A stretch of DNA of 37,394 bases from an uncultured Bacilli bacterium (lineage in GTDB: Bacteria; Bacillota_I; Bacilli_A; RF39; UBA660), in assembly GCA_947623705.1 (NCBI GenBank), contig CANQHT010000001.1, positions 1 to 37,394 of the forward strand, written 5' to 3'. A program made the position numbers and the translations under genes. Below, one piece after another: positions 23,369-30,597 of this stretch. The stretch's first letter is position 1, and every line of letters begins with the position of its first letter. The notes under the pieces were generated by a model. The model had not been told where the DNA came from and ran no database searches. It was given only the letters and a program-made list of their open reading frames with translations.

Positions 23369-24274
23369 ATGATAAATGCAATGATAATACAAATAATTGA
23401 AAAAAATATAAATGAAAAAGTAATAAGTATAAAGCAAATAAAATTTGGTTATAGTAGAATGGTTTTTATGATTAATGATAGATATATTTTGAAAATTGTT
23501 ATTAATTCTACTAAAGATAATGATACAATAAAAGAAGTTAAATTTTTATTAAATAATGCTAATTTAGAATTTATTCCGAAGGTAATATTTAGTGATTTTA
23601 CAAAAAAGTCTTTTCCCTATGTATTTTATTTAGAAAGAAAAATTAATGGAGAGTCATTATTATTAAAGTGGCCATTATTAAAGGAAAGTGAAAAACAACA
23701 AATATTAGTTCAATTATTGGAAAAGTTAGAAAAATTACATTCTCTAAGTTATAATTTACGCTTTGATAATGATTGTTTAGATGGGTTATTAAAAGAATAT
23801 GATAATTACTTAAATAAAATTATAGAATCTAATATTTTAAATAAAGAAAAAATATATTATTTATATGAATTAAAAGATATAATTTCAAAATTATTTGAAG
23901 GAGCAACCACTGGATTAATTCATGGAGATTTGCATTTTAATAATATTTTAGTTAATGATAATAATGAGATATCGATAATTGATTTTGAAAAAGTAAAACA
24001 ATCATTTGTTGTAAGAGAATTAGATCCTATAAATCGTATGGCTAGAAATCCTAACTCCTTCAATACTAATTCAAAAATTATACTAAATGATTATGATTTT
24101 CGAAACATTATGAATTTTATAAAAAATAATTTTGAAACAATAAATAATGATAAATTTGATGATAGATTATTATTTTTCGATTGTTTAAACTCATTAATGT
24201 GGCTAGCAAAATATCCTAAATATGAGTTATATAATGATATTCTTTTTAACAAAAGTAGAAAATTATTAAGATAG
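23369..24274 (+). CDS. Second APH/choline-kinase-fold phosphotransferase
   Basis: A 301-residue protein with the phosphotransferase pattern IKFGYSRMVFMINDRYILKI in the N-lobe, YLERKINGESLLLKW at the hinge, the catalytic HGDLHFNNILV loop and IIDFEKV with the metal-binding Asp. It shares the fold, but little obvious sequence, with the kinase at 20206, so the two probably act on different substrates. The start follows AAAAAGGTGATTTT, 4 nt after the nucleotidyltransferase stop, and this gene is the last of the tightly packed run that begins at 14335. Confidence 0.83.
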   Translation: MINAMIIQIIEKNINEKVISIKQIKFGYSRMVFMINDRYILKIVINSTKDNDTIKEVKFLLNNANLEFIPKVIFSDFTKKSFPYVFYLERKINGESLLLKWPLLKESEKQQILVQLLEKLEKLHSLSYNLRFDNDCLDGLLKEYDNYLNKIIESNILNKEKIYYLYELKDIISKLFEGATTGLIHGDLHFNNILVNDNNEISIIDFEKVKQSFVVRELDPINRMARNPNSFNTNSKIILNDYDFRNIMNFIKNNFETINNDKFDDRLLFFDCLNSLMWLAKYPKYELYNDILFNKSRKLLR

Positions 24275-24315
24275 TGTGATACAATATAGTTGATTAAAGA
24301 ATGGAGTGTAGTTGT

Positions 24316-24843
24316 ATGAAAGAAATATTATATAATTATGATAATTTAAAATTAGAAGATATTGATGAGGTGGTTACTAGAACAAAAGGTTTGATTATTA
24401 ATAGCAATAATGAAATAACTCTAGGATATTCTCATAAAACTTATCAATTTCCCGGAGGCCATTTAGAGGATGGTGAAAGTTTAGAAGAATGTTTATTAAG
24501 AGAAATAGAAGAAGAAACTGGAATAGAAATAAAAGATGCTAAATTAAAACCATTTGAAAAAATTACATACTATAGTAAAAATTATCATGGATCTGGTAAA
24601 AATAGAAAAAATGATATCTATTATTATATTATTAATACTGATGCTAAATTTGATATGAATAATTCCAAGTTAGATGAATGGGAAAAAGATGGCGATTTTA
24701 CTGTTAAAACTTTTAAAATTGAAAATGTTGAACAAGTTTTAATAGATAGCATACCCGATAATCCAATAAACAAGGTGATTGTTGAAGAAATGTTGGACAT
24801 TTTTAAAGAATATAACAAAATAATGAATATGGATAAAAATTAA
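24316..24843 (+). CDS. Nudix hydrolase
   Basis: A 175-residue protein with an intact Nudix box: GHLEDGESLEECLLREIEEETGI matches GX5EX7REUXEEXGU at every key position, so it should hydrolyse a nucleoside diphosphate linked to another group. The remainder is short and gives no hint of substrate. The start is at 24316, because GGAG lies 9 nt upstream; an in-frame ATG at 24301 overlaps that site. It contrasts with the degenerate Nudix protein at 13709. It ends 1 nt before the HAD gene, and a 41-nt gap with a TACAAT box separates it from the kinase gene. Confidence 0.9.
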   Translation: MKEILYNYDNLKLEDIDEVVTRTKGLIINSNNEITLGYSHKTYQFPGGHLEDGESLEECLLREIEEETGIEIKDAKLKPFEKITYYSKNYHGSGKNRKNDIYYYIINTDAKFDMNNSKLDEWEKDGDFTVKTFKIENVEQVLIDSIPDNPINKVIVEEMLDIFKEYNKIMNMDKN

Positions 24844-24844
24844 T

Positions 24845-25627
24845 ATGAAGTATTTAATTGCAATTGATAGCGATGGGACATTAAGACATTCTAATGGATA
24901 TATTTCTGATAAAACAAAAGAAATTATAAAAAAAGTTGTAGATAGGGGAAATACTGTTGTTATTTGCACGGCACGACCTAGATATTATACATTAAAGATT
25001 TCCAATGAAGTAGGTTTAAATGAATATTTAATATCATCTAATGGTACGGAAGTTTATGACAACATTAATAAAAAAAATATTTATTGTAAATATTTACCAA
25101 AAGAAGAATGTAAAATAATATATGAAGATGCAAAAAATCTTGGGCTTAGAGTTATGTTCGTAACAGAAAACACGGAATATGTAACCATGTTTACTAGAAA
25201 TAATTCTCAAATTTTATTAGATGATAATAATTTTGAAAAATTATTAAAAAAAGATATTAAGCAAATTATGATTATTAGCAAATCCAAAGAATTAGTTAAA
25301 AAATATAAGTCATTAATTGAACAAAAATCTAATTTATACGTTGTTGATTCATCAAGAGAAGACAAAGAAGAATTGTGGTTTAGTGTAATATGTTCTAATT
25401 CATCAAAAGGCGATTCTTTAAAATTTTTAGCAGAGTACCTAGATATTCCTATAAAAAATACTATAGCAATTGGTAATGATAACAATGATATATCGATGAT
25501 TGATATTGCTGGTTTGGGAGTGGCCGTAGCCAATGCAACTGCTGAGTTAAAAAAGCATGCTGATTATATTACTAAAAGTAATGATGAAGATGGGGTTGCA
25601 GTTTTTCTTGAAACATTGATAAAATAG
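24845..25627 (+). CDS. HAD-superfamily phosphatase, Cof/YidA type
   Basis: A 260-residue type IIB HAD hydrolase of normal length. Motif I is DSDGTL near the N terminus (nucleophile Asp8 and general acid Asp10), the TARP-type motif II follows, and a C2 cap lies between. Motif IV GNDNNDISMI and the VAVANATAELKKHADYIT ending are typical of Cof-type proteins, which dephosphorylate sugar phosphates, flavin or pyridoxal phosphates. Substrate not evident. No clear ribosome-binding site precedes the start, so it may rely on coupling to the Nudix gene 1 nt upstream. A strong terminator follows. Confidence 0.88.
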   Translation: MKYLIAIDSDGTLRHSNGYISDKTKEIIKKVVDRGNTVVICTARPRYYTLKISNEVGLNEYLISSNGTEVYDNINKKNIYCKYLPKEECKIIYEDAKNLGLRVMFVTENTEYVTMFTRNNSQILLDDNNFEKLLKKDIKQIMIISKSKELVKKYKSLIEQKSNLYVVDSSREDKEELWFSVICSNSSKGDSLKFLAEYLDIPIKNTIAIGNDNNDISMIDIAGLGVAVANATAELKKHADYITKSNDEDGVAVFLETLIK

Positions 25628-25640
25628 GAAATTATTTTTT

Positions 25641-25668
25641 AGAACTTATTGTCTTAAGTTCTTTTTTT
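25641..25668 (+). terminator. Intrinsic terminator after the cargo genes
   Basis: AGAACTTA (25641-25648) pairs perfectly with TAAGTTCT (25655-25662), followed by seven T. It insulates the cargo from the integration genes. Confidence 0.9.
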
Positions 25669-25709
25669 GTTTTTGGAATAATAAACTTAAAAAGAAAGGA
25701 CAAAGTAAT

Positions 25710-25916
25710 ATGGAAAATATAGATAAAGTACCAGCTAAAATAATCGAAAGAGAAATAAGTATTAAATTACTAGCCTATTTAAAAGAGAAAAATACTATTG
25801 ATGAGGGAATGTATAATTTTTGTATTAGTAAATTAATAAAAAAGCAAGAATTAGAAAAAAATAAAATTAATGCCGATTATATAAAAAATTCAGATAATTA
25901 TAAAATCTTAAATTAG
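25710..25916 (+). CDS. Small protein upstream of the integrase
   Basis: A 68-residue charged, helical protein with no membrane segment. It has the pattern REISIKLLAYLKEKNTIDEGMYNFCISKLIKKQ, which resembles the short SHOCT-like helices often encoded just before large serine recombinases in Bacillota. It has an AAAGAAAGGA site, ends 9 nt before the recombinase gene and probably shares its transcript. It could be a recombination directionality factor, needed for excision, but that is inferred from position. Confidence 0.65.
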   Translation: MENIDKVPAKIIEREISIKLLAYLKEKNTIDEGMYNFCISKLIKKQELEKNKINADYIKNSDNYKILN

Positions 25917-25925
25917 GGAATCTTT

Positions 25926-27587
25926 ATGGACTTATATACTGTTAGAAATAATATTATGCAAGGTGTACCATTACAAGAATTAAATTTAAGAGTTTGTTTT
26001 TATGCTCGAGTATCAACTGATAAAGATGAACAATTACATTCTTTATCTAATCAAATATCTTTCTTTAATGATTATATTAATAAAGTACCAAATTGGAAAT
26101 TTATTGGATCTTATATTGATGAAGGAATATCCGGGACACAAGTTAAGAAACGGGAAGAATTTTTAAGAATGATTGAAGATGCTAAAAAACATAAATTTGA
26201 TTTGATACTAACAAAAGAAATATCTAGATTTTCTAGAAGTACTTTAGATAGTATTATGTATACCCAAGAGCTTTTAGCTAATGGAGTAGGAGTATATTTT
26301 TTAAATGATAATATTAATACGATATTACCGGATTCGGAATTAAGACTGACAATGATGTCTTCAATTGCCCAAGATGAAGTAAGAAGACTTTCGGAAAGAG
26401 TTGCTTTTGGGATGAAGAGAAGCATTGATAATGGCGTAGTATTAGGTTGTTCAAATATTTATGGTTATGTAAAAGATAATGGAAAATTAGTAATTGATGA
26501 AGAACAAGCAAAAATGATTAAAATAATATTTGATCGGTATGCAAATACCAATGATGGGTTATCTAAAGTATCAAAACACTTATATAGTTTAGGTTATAAA
26601 AGTCGAACTGGTAAAAGAATTGATCCTACAATACTTACAAGAATTATCGAAAATCCAAAATATAAAGGTTATTATTGTGGACATAAATCAAAAGTCTTAG
26701 ATTATCGTACTAAACAAAAGAAAAAGTTAAATGAATCGGAGTGGGTAATGTATAAAGATGAAGAGTCAGTTCCTCCTATAGTATCTGAAGAATTATGGAA
26801 CATAGCTAATATTAAATTAAAACAAAGACAAGATAGTTTTACTAATAGAGTTGTTAATAAGCTGGTTTTTCAAAATAGATATCCTTACTCTGGAAAAATA
26901 TATTGTGGTTGTCACAAGGTAACTTATCATCGTTCAAGTGCAGGAAAAAGAAAAAATAATCCTGTTTGGGAATGTCAAATATATCGCAAAGAAAGTTTAA
27001 AAGGTTGTTCTAATCCAAGGATTTTTGAAAGAGAATTAGATATTATATTTAAAGATATGTTTAATAAATTATTTAAAAGAAGAAATAATATTTTTAATGA
27101 AATATTGAGTGAATGTAAAAACTATTTAGAAACTAATAATAATGCTATGGAAATAAAAAATTTAGAATCAAAGATATTAGTTTTAAATAATAAAAAAGAT
27201 AAATTATTAGAACTAGTTATGGAAGAATACTTATCTAAAGATGATTATCAAAGACAAGTTTATTTAATAAATAACAATTTAAAAATATATCAAAATAAAT
27301 TAGATAAATTAAAAAGTAATAAAAAAGATAAAAATTATATTGTGAATAAAATTAAAGAAATCAATAATGTTTTAGAAAATTGTTTAGATGATCCGGAATG
27401 TTATAGTAATATATTTAATGCACTAATTGATAGAATAATTGTTTATAAAAAAGAAGACAAGGAAATTAAATTAGATATTTATATTAAGACAGGAGAATGT
27501 ATATCTACGACTTCTTTTAATTTAGGTAAAAAGTTTCATTTATTAGACACCGATACAACAAATTACCGCGGTATCAGCCGTTATTAA
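25926..27587 (+). CDS. Large serine recombinase (element integrase)
   Basis: A 553-residue recombinase. The N-terminal resolvase domain (about 20-165) has the nucleophile Ser30 in ARVSTD and the IDEGISGT and ISRFSRST motifs. The recombinase domain follows (GVVLGCSNIYGY, then ENPKYKGYY). Next come a zinc ribbon with four cysteines (CGC near 329, then WECQIY and KGCSNPR) and a long Lys/Asn-rich coiled coil (about 410-480). It should catalyse attP x attB integration with a 2-bp core. The final nine codons and stop lie beyond the crossover, in host DNA of the interrupted penicillin-binding protein gene, so the C-terminal tail differs in the excised circle. Confidence 0.95.
   Translation: MDLYTVRNNIMQGVPLQELNLRVCFYARVSTDKDEQLHSLSNQISFFNDYINKVPNWKFIGSYIDEGISGTQVKKREEFLRMIEDAKKHKFDLILTKEISRFSRSTLDSIMYTQELLANGVGVYFLNDNINTILPDSELRLTMMSSIAQDEVRRLSERVAFGMKRSIDNGVVLGCSNIYGYVKDNGKLVIDEEQAKMIKIIFDRYANTNDGLSKVSKHLYSLGYKSRTGKRIDPTILTRIIENPKYKGYYCGHKSKVLDYRTKQKKKLNESEWVMYKDEESVPPIVSEELWNIANIKLKQRQDSFTNRVVNKLVFQNRYPYSGKIYCGCHKVTYHRSSAGKRKNNPVWECQIYRKESLKGCSNPRIFERELDIIFKDMFNKLFKRRNNIFNEILSECKNYLETNNNAMEIKNLESKILVLNNKKDKLLELVMEEYLSKDDYQRQVYLINNNLKIYQNKLDKLKSNKKDKNYIVNKIKEINNVLENCLDDPECYSNIFNALIDRIIVYKKEDKEIKLDIYIKTGECISTTSFNLGKKFHLLDTDTTNYRGISRY
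27547..27570. other. Right attachment junction (attR) of the integrative element
   Basis: Bases 27547-27558 encode T-P-I-Q in the frame of the interrupted gene and so mimic the left flank (12734-12745), with differences at three third positions. CAAC at 27556-27559 is shared with the left junction, and host sequence resumes after it. Confidence 0.8.
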
Positions 27588-28218
27588 TGGAGGTAATTTA
27601 TATACCCCTTATGTGGTATCTTCCATTATTGATGATAGTAGTAAATCAATTATTTATGAAAATAAACCGCAGGTTAAAAGAAGTGTCATTAGTAAAGAGA
27701 CAAGTGCAACGGTTAGATTTGCTTTAGAAAGTGTAGTTGCGAATGGTACCGGAAAGAATGCCTATATTGAAAATTACCGGGTTGGGGGTAAAACGGGAAC
27801 GGCGCAAAAGGTTAGTAATGGTAAATATATGGTTGGTAATTATATTTTATCTTTTATTGGTTTTTTACCGGCGAATGACCCGGAAGTAATTGTTTATGTC
27901 GCCGTGGATAACCCCAAAGGCGTAACGCAATATGGGGGAACGGTATCCGCTCCAATTGCAAGAAGTATTATGATGAGTGCCATTGAAACTTTGAAGATCA
28001 AAGAACAAAGTGGTGGTATGCTTAAAGAATATAGTTATTTAGATGTTAAATATTTACAAGTACCTGATGTGGTGGGGATGACTAAAGAAGAAGCAACAAA
28101 GGCTTTAAAAGAATTTAAAGTTAAATATAGTGGTACAGGAAGTAAAGTCGCTTTTATGTCACCAAAGGCTAATACTTTTCAAAGTGTTGAAACTACTATA
28201 ACTTTACTTTTAAATTAA
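27547..28218 (+). pseudogene. SpoVD/FtsI-type penicillin-binding protein, 3' part
   Basis: The remainder of the gene that begins at 11504. In frame from about 27547 it reads TPIQQITAVSAVINGGNLYTP, then the third active-site motif KTGTAQ at 27790, and a single C-terminal PASTA domain (VPDVVGMTKEEATKALKEF and onward). The first residues before 27560 are element DNA. A GTG at 27613 opens a 201-codon frame, but it lacks the active-site Ser and would make a useless fragment. The GGAGGT at 27590 looks like a coincidental part of the AAT-GGA-GGT codons. mraY follows 118 nt downstream. Confidence 0.92.
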
Positions 28219-28336
28219 AGATAAGCATATTATTTAGTAATAATTAGTTAAATTATTGTAAATTTTTGTCAAACAAGAAATAAACTACTAATTTTAAAGG
28301 CATATTTGTTGTATAATAAAAAGAGAGGTGGAATAT

Positions 28337-29329
28337 ATGTTAATACTAGCAAAAGCAGCGATGGCTATGATGTTAGGTTTTACTTTAGCCATAGCAAGTG
28401 GTCTCATTTTTATTCCCTTACTAAGAAGATTAAATATTGGTCAAACAGTAAGTAGAGAAATTAATAAAAGACATTTACTTAAAGAGGGAACACCCACAAT
28501 GGGGGGAATTATCTTTATTTTTCCCGTTATTCTTTCTTTAATTTTATTATATATCAATGGTAGTATTTCAATAAGTTATAATATTGCAATTGTTGTCTTT
28601 GTCTTTTTAGCCTATGCTCTTTTAGGAGGCATTGATGATTATTTAAAAATTAAATTTAAAAATAATGCCGGTTTAAGTATTGTCACCAAATTTTTAATTC
28701 AAATGTTTATTGCCTTAGTCTTCTTTTATTTATTTATGCGGGGTGGTGGTAATTCAACTTTAGTTTTCTTTGCGTTAAAAATAACCATTCCTTTAGGTTG
28801 GATGTTTGGTTTATTTATTTTGTTTCTTTTAGTTGGTACTACTAATGCGGTAAATATCACAGATGGCTTAGATGGTCTTGCGGGAGGACTTTCAGCGATT
28901 GCTTTCCTTGCTTACGGAATTATTTCTTGGAATTGTGGTTGGCTTGAAGGTTATCAAGAAATTGCAATATTCTGTTTTATTTTAGTCGGGGCTTTACTGG
29001 GCTTCCTAGTTTACAATTCCCATCCAGCCAAAGTCTTTATGGGTGATTTAGGTTCACTTTCTCTAGGTGGAGCATTAGCTACTATTGCAATATTAACTCG
29101 TCACGAGTTATCTTTAGCCATTATTGGGGGCGTATTTGTTATTGAAACATTAAGTAGTTTTATTCAAATAATAAGTATTCGGAAGTTTAATAAAAAGATA
29201 TTCTTAAAAGCACCTTTGCATCATCATTTTGAAGAATTAAAATGGAATGAAAATGATATTGTAAAATTATTTTATGTGGTTGGTTTGCTTCTTGCAATGG
29301 CCGCGATTACTTATGGTGTTTGGTTGTAA
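28337..29329 (+). CDS. mraY: Phospho-N-acetylmuramoyl-pentapeptide transferase MraY
   Basis: A membrane protein of about 330 residues, the usual size with ten predicted helices. It transfers phospho-MurNAc-pentapeptide from UDP to undecaprenyl phosphate, giving lipid I, the substrate of MurG. Signatures present: HLLKEGTPTMGGI, GGIDDYLKIKF with the catalytic Asp pair, NAVNITDGLDGLAGG, and HHHFEELKWNE. I start at the ATG at 28337 rather than the GTG at 28328, because AGAGAGGTGG provides the ribosome-binding site. A perfect TATAAT lies at 28312-28317, so it should be expressed independently of the interrupted gene upstream. Confidence 0.97.
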   Translation: MLILAKAAMAMMLGFTLAIASGLIFIPLLRRLNIGQTVSREINKRHLLKEGTPTMGGIIFIFPVILSLILLYINGSISISYNIAIVVFVFLAYALLGGIDDYLKIKFKNNAGLSIVTKFLIQMFIALVFFYLFMRGGGNSTLVFFALKITIPLGWMFGLFILFLLVGTTNAVNITDGLDGLAGGLSAIAFLAYGIISWNCGWLEGYQEIAIFCFILVGALLGFLVYNSHPAKVFMGDLGSLSLGGALATIAILTRHELSLAIIGGVFVIETLSSFIQIISIRKFNKKIFLKAPLHHHFEELKWNENDIVKLFYVVGLLLAMAAITYGVWL

Positions 29330-29355
29330 ATAAAAAATAAAAGGGGGTTTTATTT

Positions 29356-30441
29356 ACGAAAAAAGGCATTGATAAACCTTTGTTAATTATGGTAATTTTA
29401 ATTGCTATCTTTGGACTTATAATGATTTATTCAGCAAGTTATGTCTGGGCCAGTTATAAATTCCAAGATCCTTTTAAATTTGTCAAAATGCAAGGTTTAT
29501 TTTTTATTGTTGGTTTAGTTTTAATGTATTTTTTAGCCAAACTAGATTATCATATCTATTATAAATATGCCAATATTATTTTACTTATCTGCGCTATTTT
29601 ACTTATTTTAGTTTTAATACCCGGTATAGGAAGTGTCCGTAATGGTAGTAGAAGTTGGTTTGGAATAGGGTCTTTAGGTATTCAACCGAGTGAGTTTGCG
29701 AAAATTGGCTTAATTATCTATGTTTCTAAATATTTAACCAATAATGAACGGATTATGAAAAGTATTGTTAAAGGGGTTTTACCTATTTTAGGAGTTATTG
29801 GTTTTTTCTTTATTTTAATTATGTTAGAACCTGATTTTGGAACCGCTATGGTTATTGTCTTAACTTTAGTAGTCTTAATATTTGTAAGTGGCGTTAAAAT
29901 ATCCTTTTTTGTTAAAATTGGTTTAACTGGTTTACTTGGAATAGTAGGCATTATTATCGCCGCTCCTTACCGGATGAAGCGAATAGTTAGTTTCATTAAC
30001 CCTTGGAGTGATCCTTTAGGTAGTGGATATCAAATTTTACAAAGTTTATATGCCATTGGCCCTGGTGGTTTACTTGGGCAAGGTTTCTTAAAATCCCGTC
30101 AGAAATTTTTCTATTTACCGGAACCCCAAACGGATTTTATCTTTTCCATTATTAGTGAAGAATTAGGTTTTTTAGGAGTCCTCATTGTAACAATGGCTTT
30201 CTTTATTATTTTTTATCGGGGTATTAGTATTTCTTTAAAAAGTAATGATTTGTTTGGAAAATATTTAGCCTTTGGTCTTTGTTTTGGTTTAATTGTCCAA
30301 GCAAGTCTTAATCTCATGGTAGTTGTTGGTCTTATTCCAGTTACCGGTGTAACACTTCCTTTCTTAAGTTATGGCGGTTCTTCTTTACTTGTTAGTATGG
30401 CCAGTATTGGGATTATTTTAAATATTTCTAGAAATAGTTGA
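29356..30441 (+). CDS. ftsW: FtsW/SpoVE-type peptidoglycan glycosyltransferase, apparent ACG start
   Basis: A SEDS-family polytopic membrane protein, about 361 residues with roughly ten helices. It polymerises lipid II at the septum together with a class B penicillin-binding protein, here probably the interrupted neighbour. Family motifs include IQPSEFAKIGLI, LLEPDFGTA, the NPWSDPLGSGYQILQSLYAIG loop, EPQTDFIF and PFLSYGGSSL. The reading frame matches the family from a KKGIDKPLLI N terminus, but no ATG or GTG precedes it. ACG at 29356 lies 9 nt after AAGGGGG and is the best-placed start; TTG at 29380 and ATG at 29389 lack a ribosome-binding site and would trim the first helix. TGA is the stop. 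Confidence 0.9.
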   Translation, partial: TKKGIDKPLLIMVILIAIFGLIMIYSASYVWASYKFQDPFKFVKMQGLFFIVGLVLMYFLAKLDYHIYYKYANIILLICAILLILVLIPGIGSVRNGSRSWFGIGSLGIQPSEFAKIGLIIYVSKYLTNNERIMKSIVKGVLPILGVIGFFFILIMLEPDFGTAMVIVLTLVVLIFVSGVKISFFVKIGLTGLLGIVGIIIAAPYRMKRIVSFINPWSDPLGSGYQILQSLYAIGPGGLLGQGFLKSRQKFFYLPEPQTDFIFSIISEELGFLGVLIVTMAFFIIFYRGISISLKSNDLFGKYLAFGLCFGLIVQASLNLMVVVGLIPVTGVTLPFLSYGGSSLLVSMASIGIILNISRNS

Positions 30442-30452
30442 AAAATATTAAA

Positions 30453-30519
30453 CATATTTTCCTATAGAAAAACATATAGTCAAAATTTCAGTTATATTTT
30501 CCTATAGAAAAATATAGCC
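30453..30519. repeat. Two tandem copies of a palindromic sequence, operator-like
   Basis: A unit with the palindrome TTTTCCTATAGAAAA occurs at about 30457-30471 and 30497-30511, 40 bp apart, and each is followed by a TATAG-CAA-like extension. Two direct copies of a 30-base unit on the same face of the helix suggest a cooperative binding site. They lie between ftsW and the promoter of the CAP-domain gene. Confidence 0.65.
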
Positions 30520-30546
30520 AATATAAAAAAACAAATCAAAAAAATA

Positions 30547-30575
30547 TTGTAAAAAATAATAAAAAAATATATACT
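30547..30575 (+). promoter_or_regulatory. Promoter of the CAP-domain gene
   Basis: TTGTAA (30547-30552), a 17-bp A-rich spacer and TATACT (30570-30575) precede the gene at 30598 and follow the tandem palindromes. Confidence 0.7.
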
Positions 30576-30597
30576 TATTATAGTAAGAGGAGTAAAG

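Larger units (their letters stand above)
12747..27559 (+). mobile_element. Serine-integrase element of 14,813 bp with biosynthesis-like cargo
   Basis: The element begins inside a penicillin-binding protein gene and ends where that gene resumes. The large serine recombinase gene lies at the right end, as is common, with a small gene before it. All genes point the same way. Cargo in order: LysR regulator, Nudix-like protein, aminotransferase, two ATP-grasp ligases, amino-acid ABC transporter (three genes), APH-fold kinase, radical SAM protein, nucleoside phosphorylase, nucleotidyltransferase, second APH-fold kinase, Nudix hydrolase and HAD phosphatase. I see no conjugation, replication or phage structural gene. 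Base composition is as AT-rich as the host, giving no sign of a distant donor. Confidence 0.9.

Noticed and set aside
12734..27570. Transposon or tyrosine-recombinase island
   Set aside because: There are no terminal inverted repeats and no long direct repeat at the ends, only CAAC. The recombinase is clearly of the large serine type, for which a short shared core is expected.
27613..28218. A functional stand-alone transpeptidase fragment starting at GTG 27613
   Set aside because: It lacks the active-site Ser and the SxN motif. Its frame continues upstream into the matching part of the split gene, so it is the 3' part of that gene.
30453..30519. CRISPR array
   Set aside because: Only two units are present, with a spacer-like distance too short and no cas genes in the window. 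An operator-like pair fits better.
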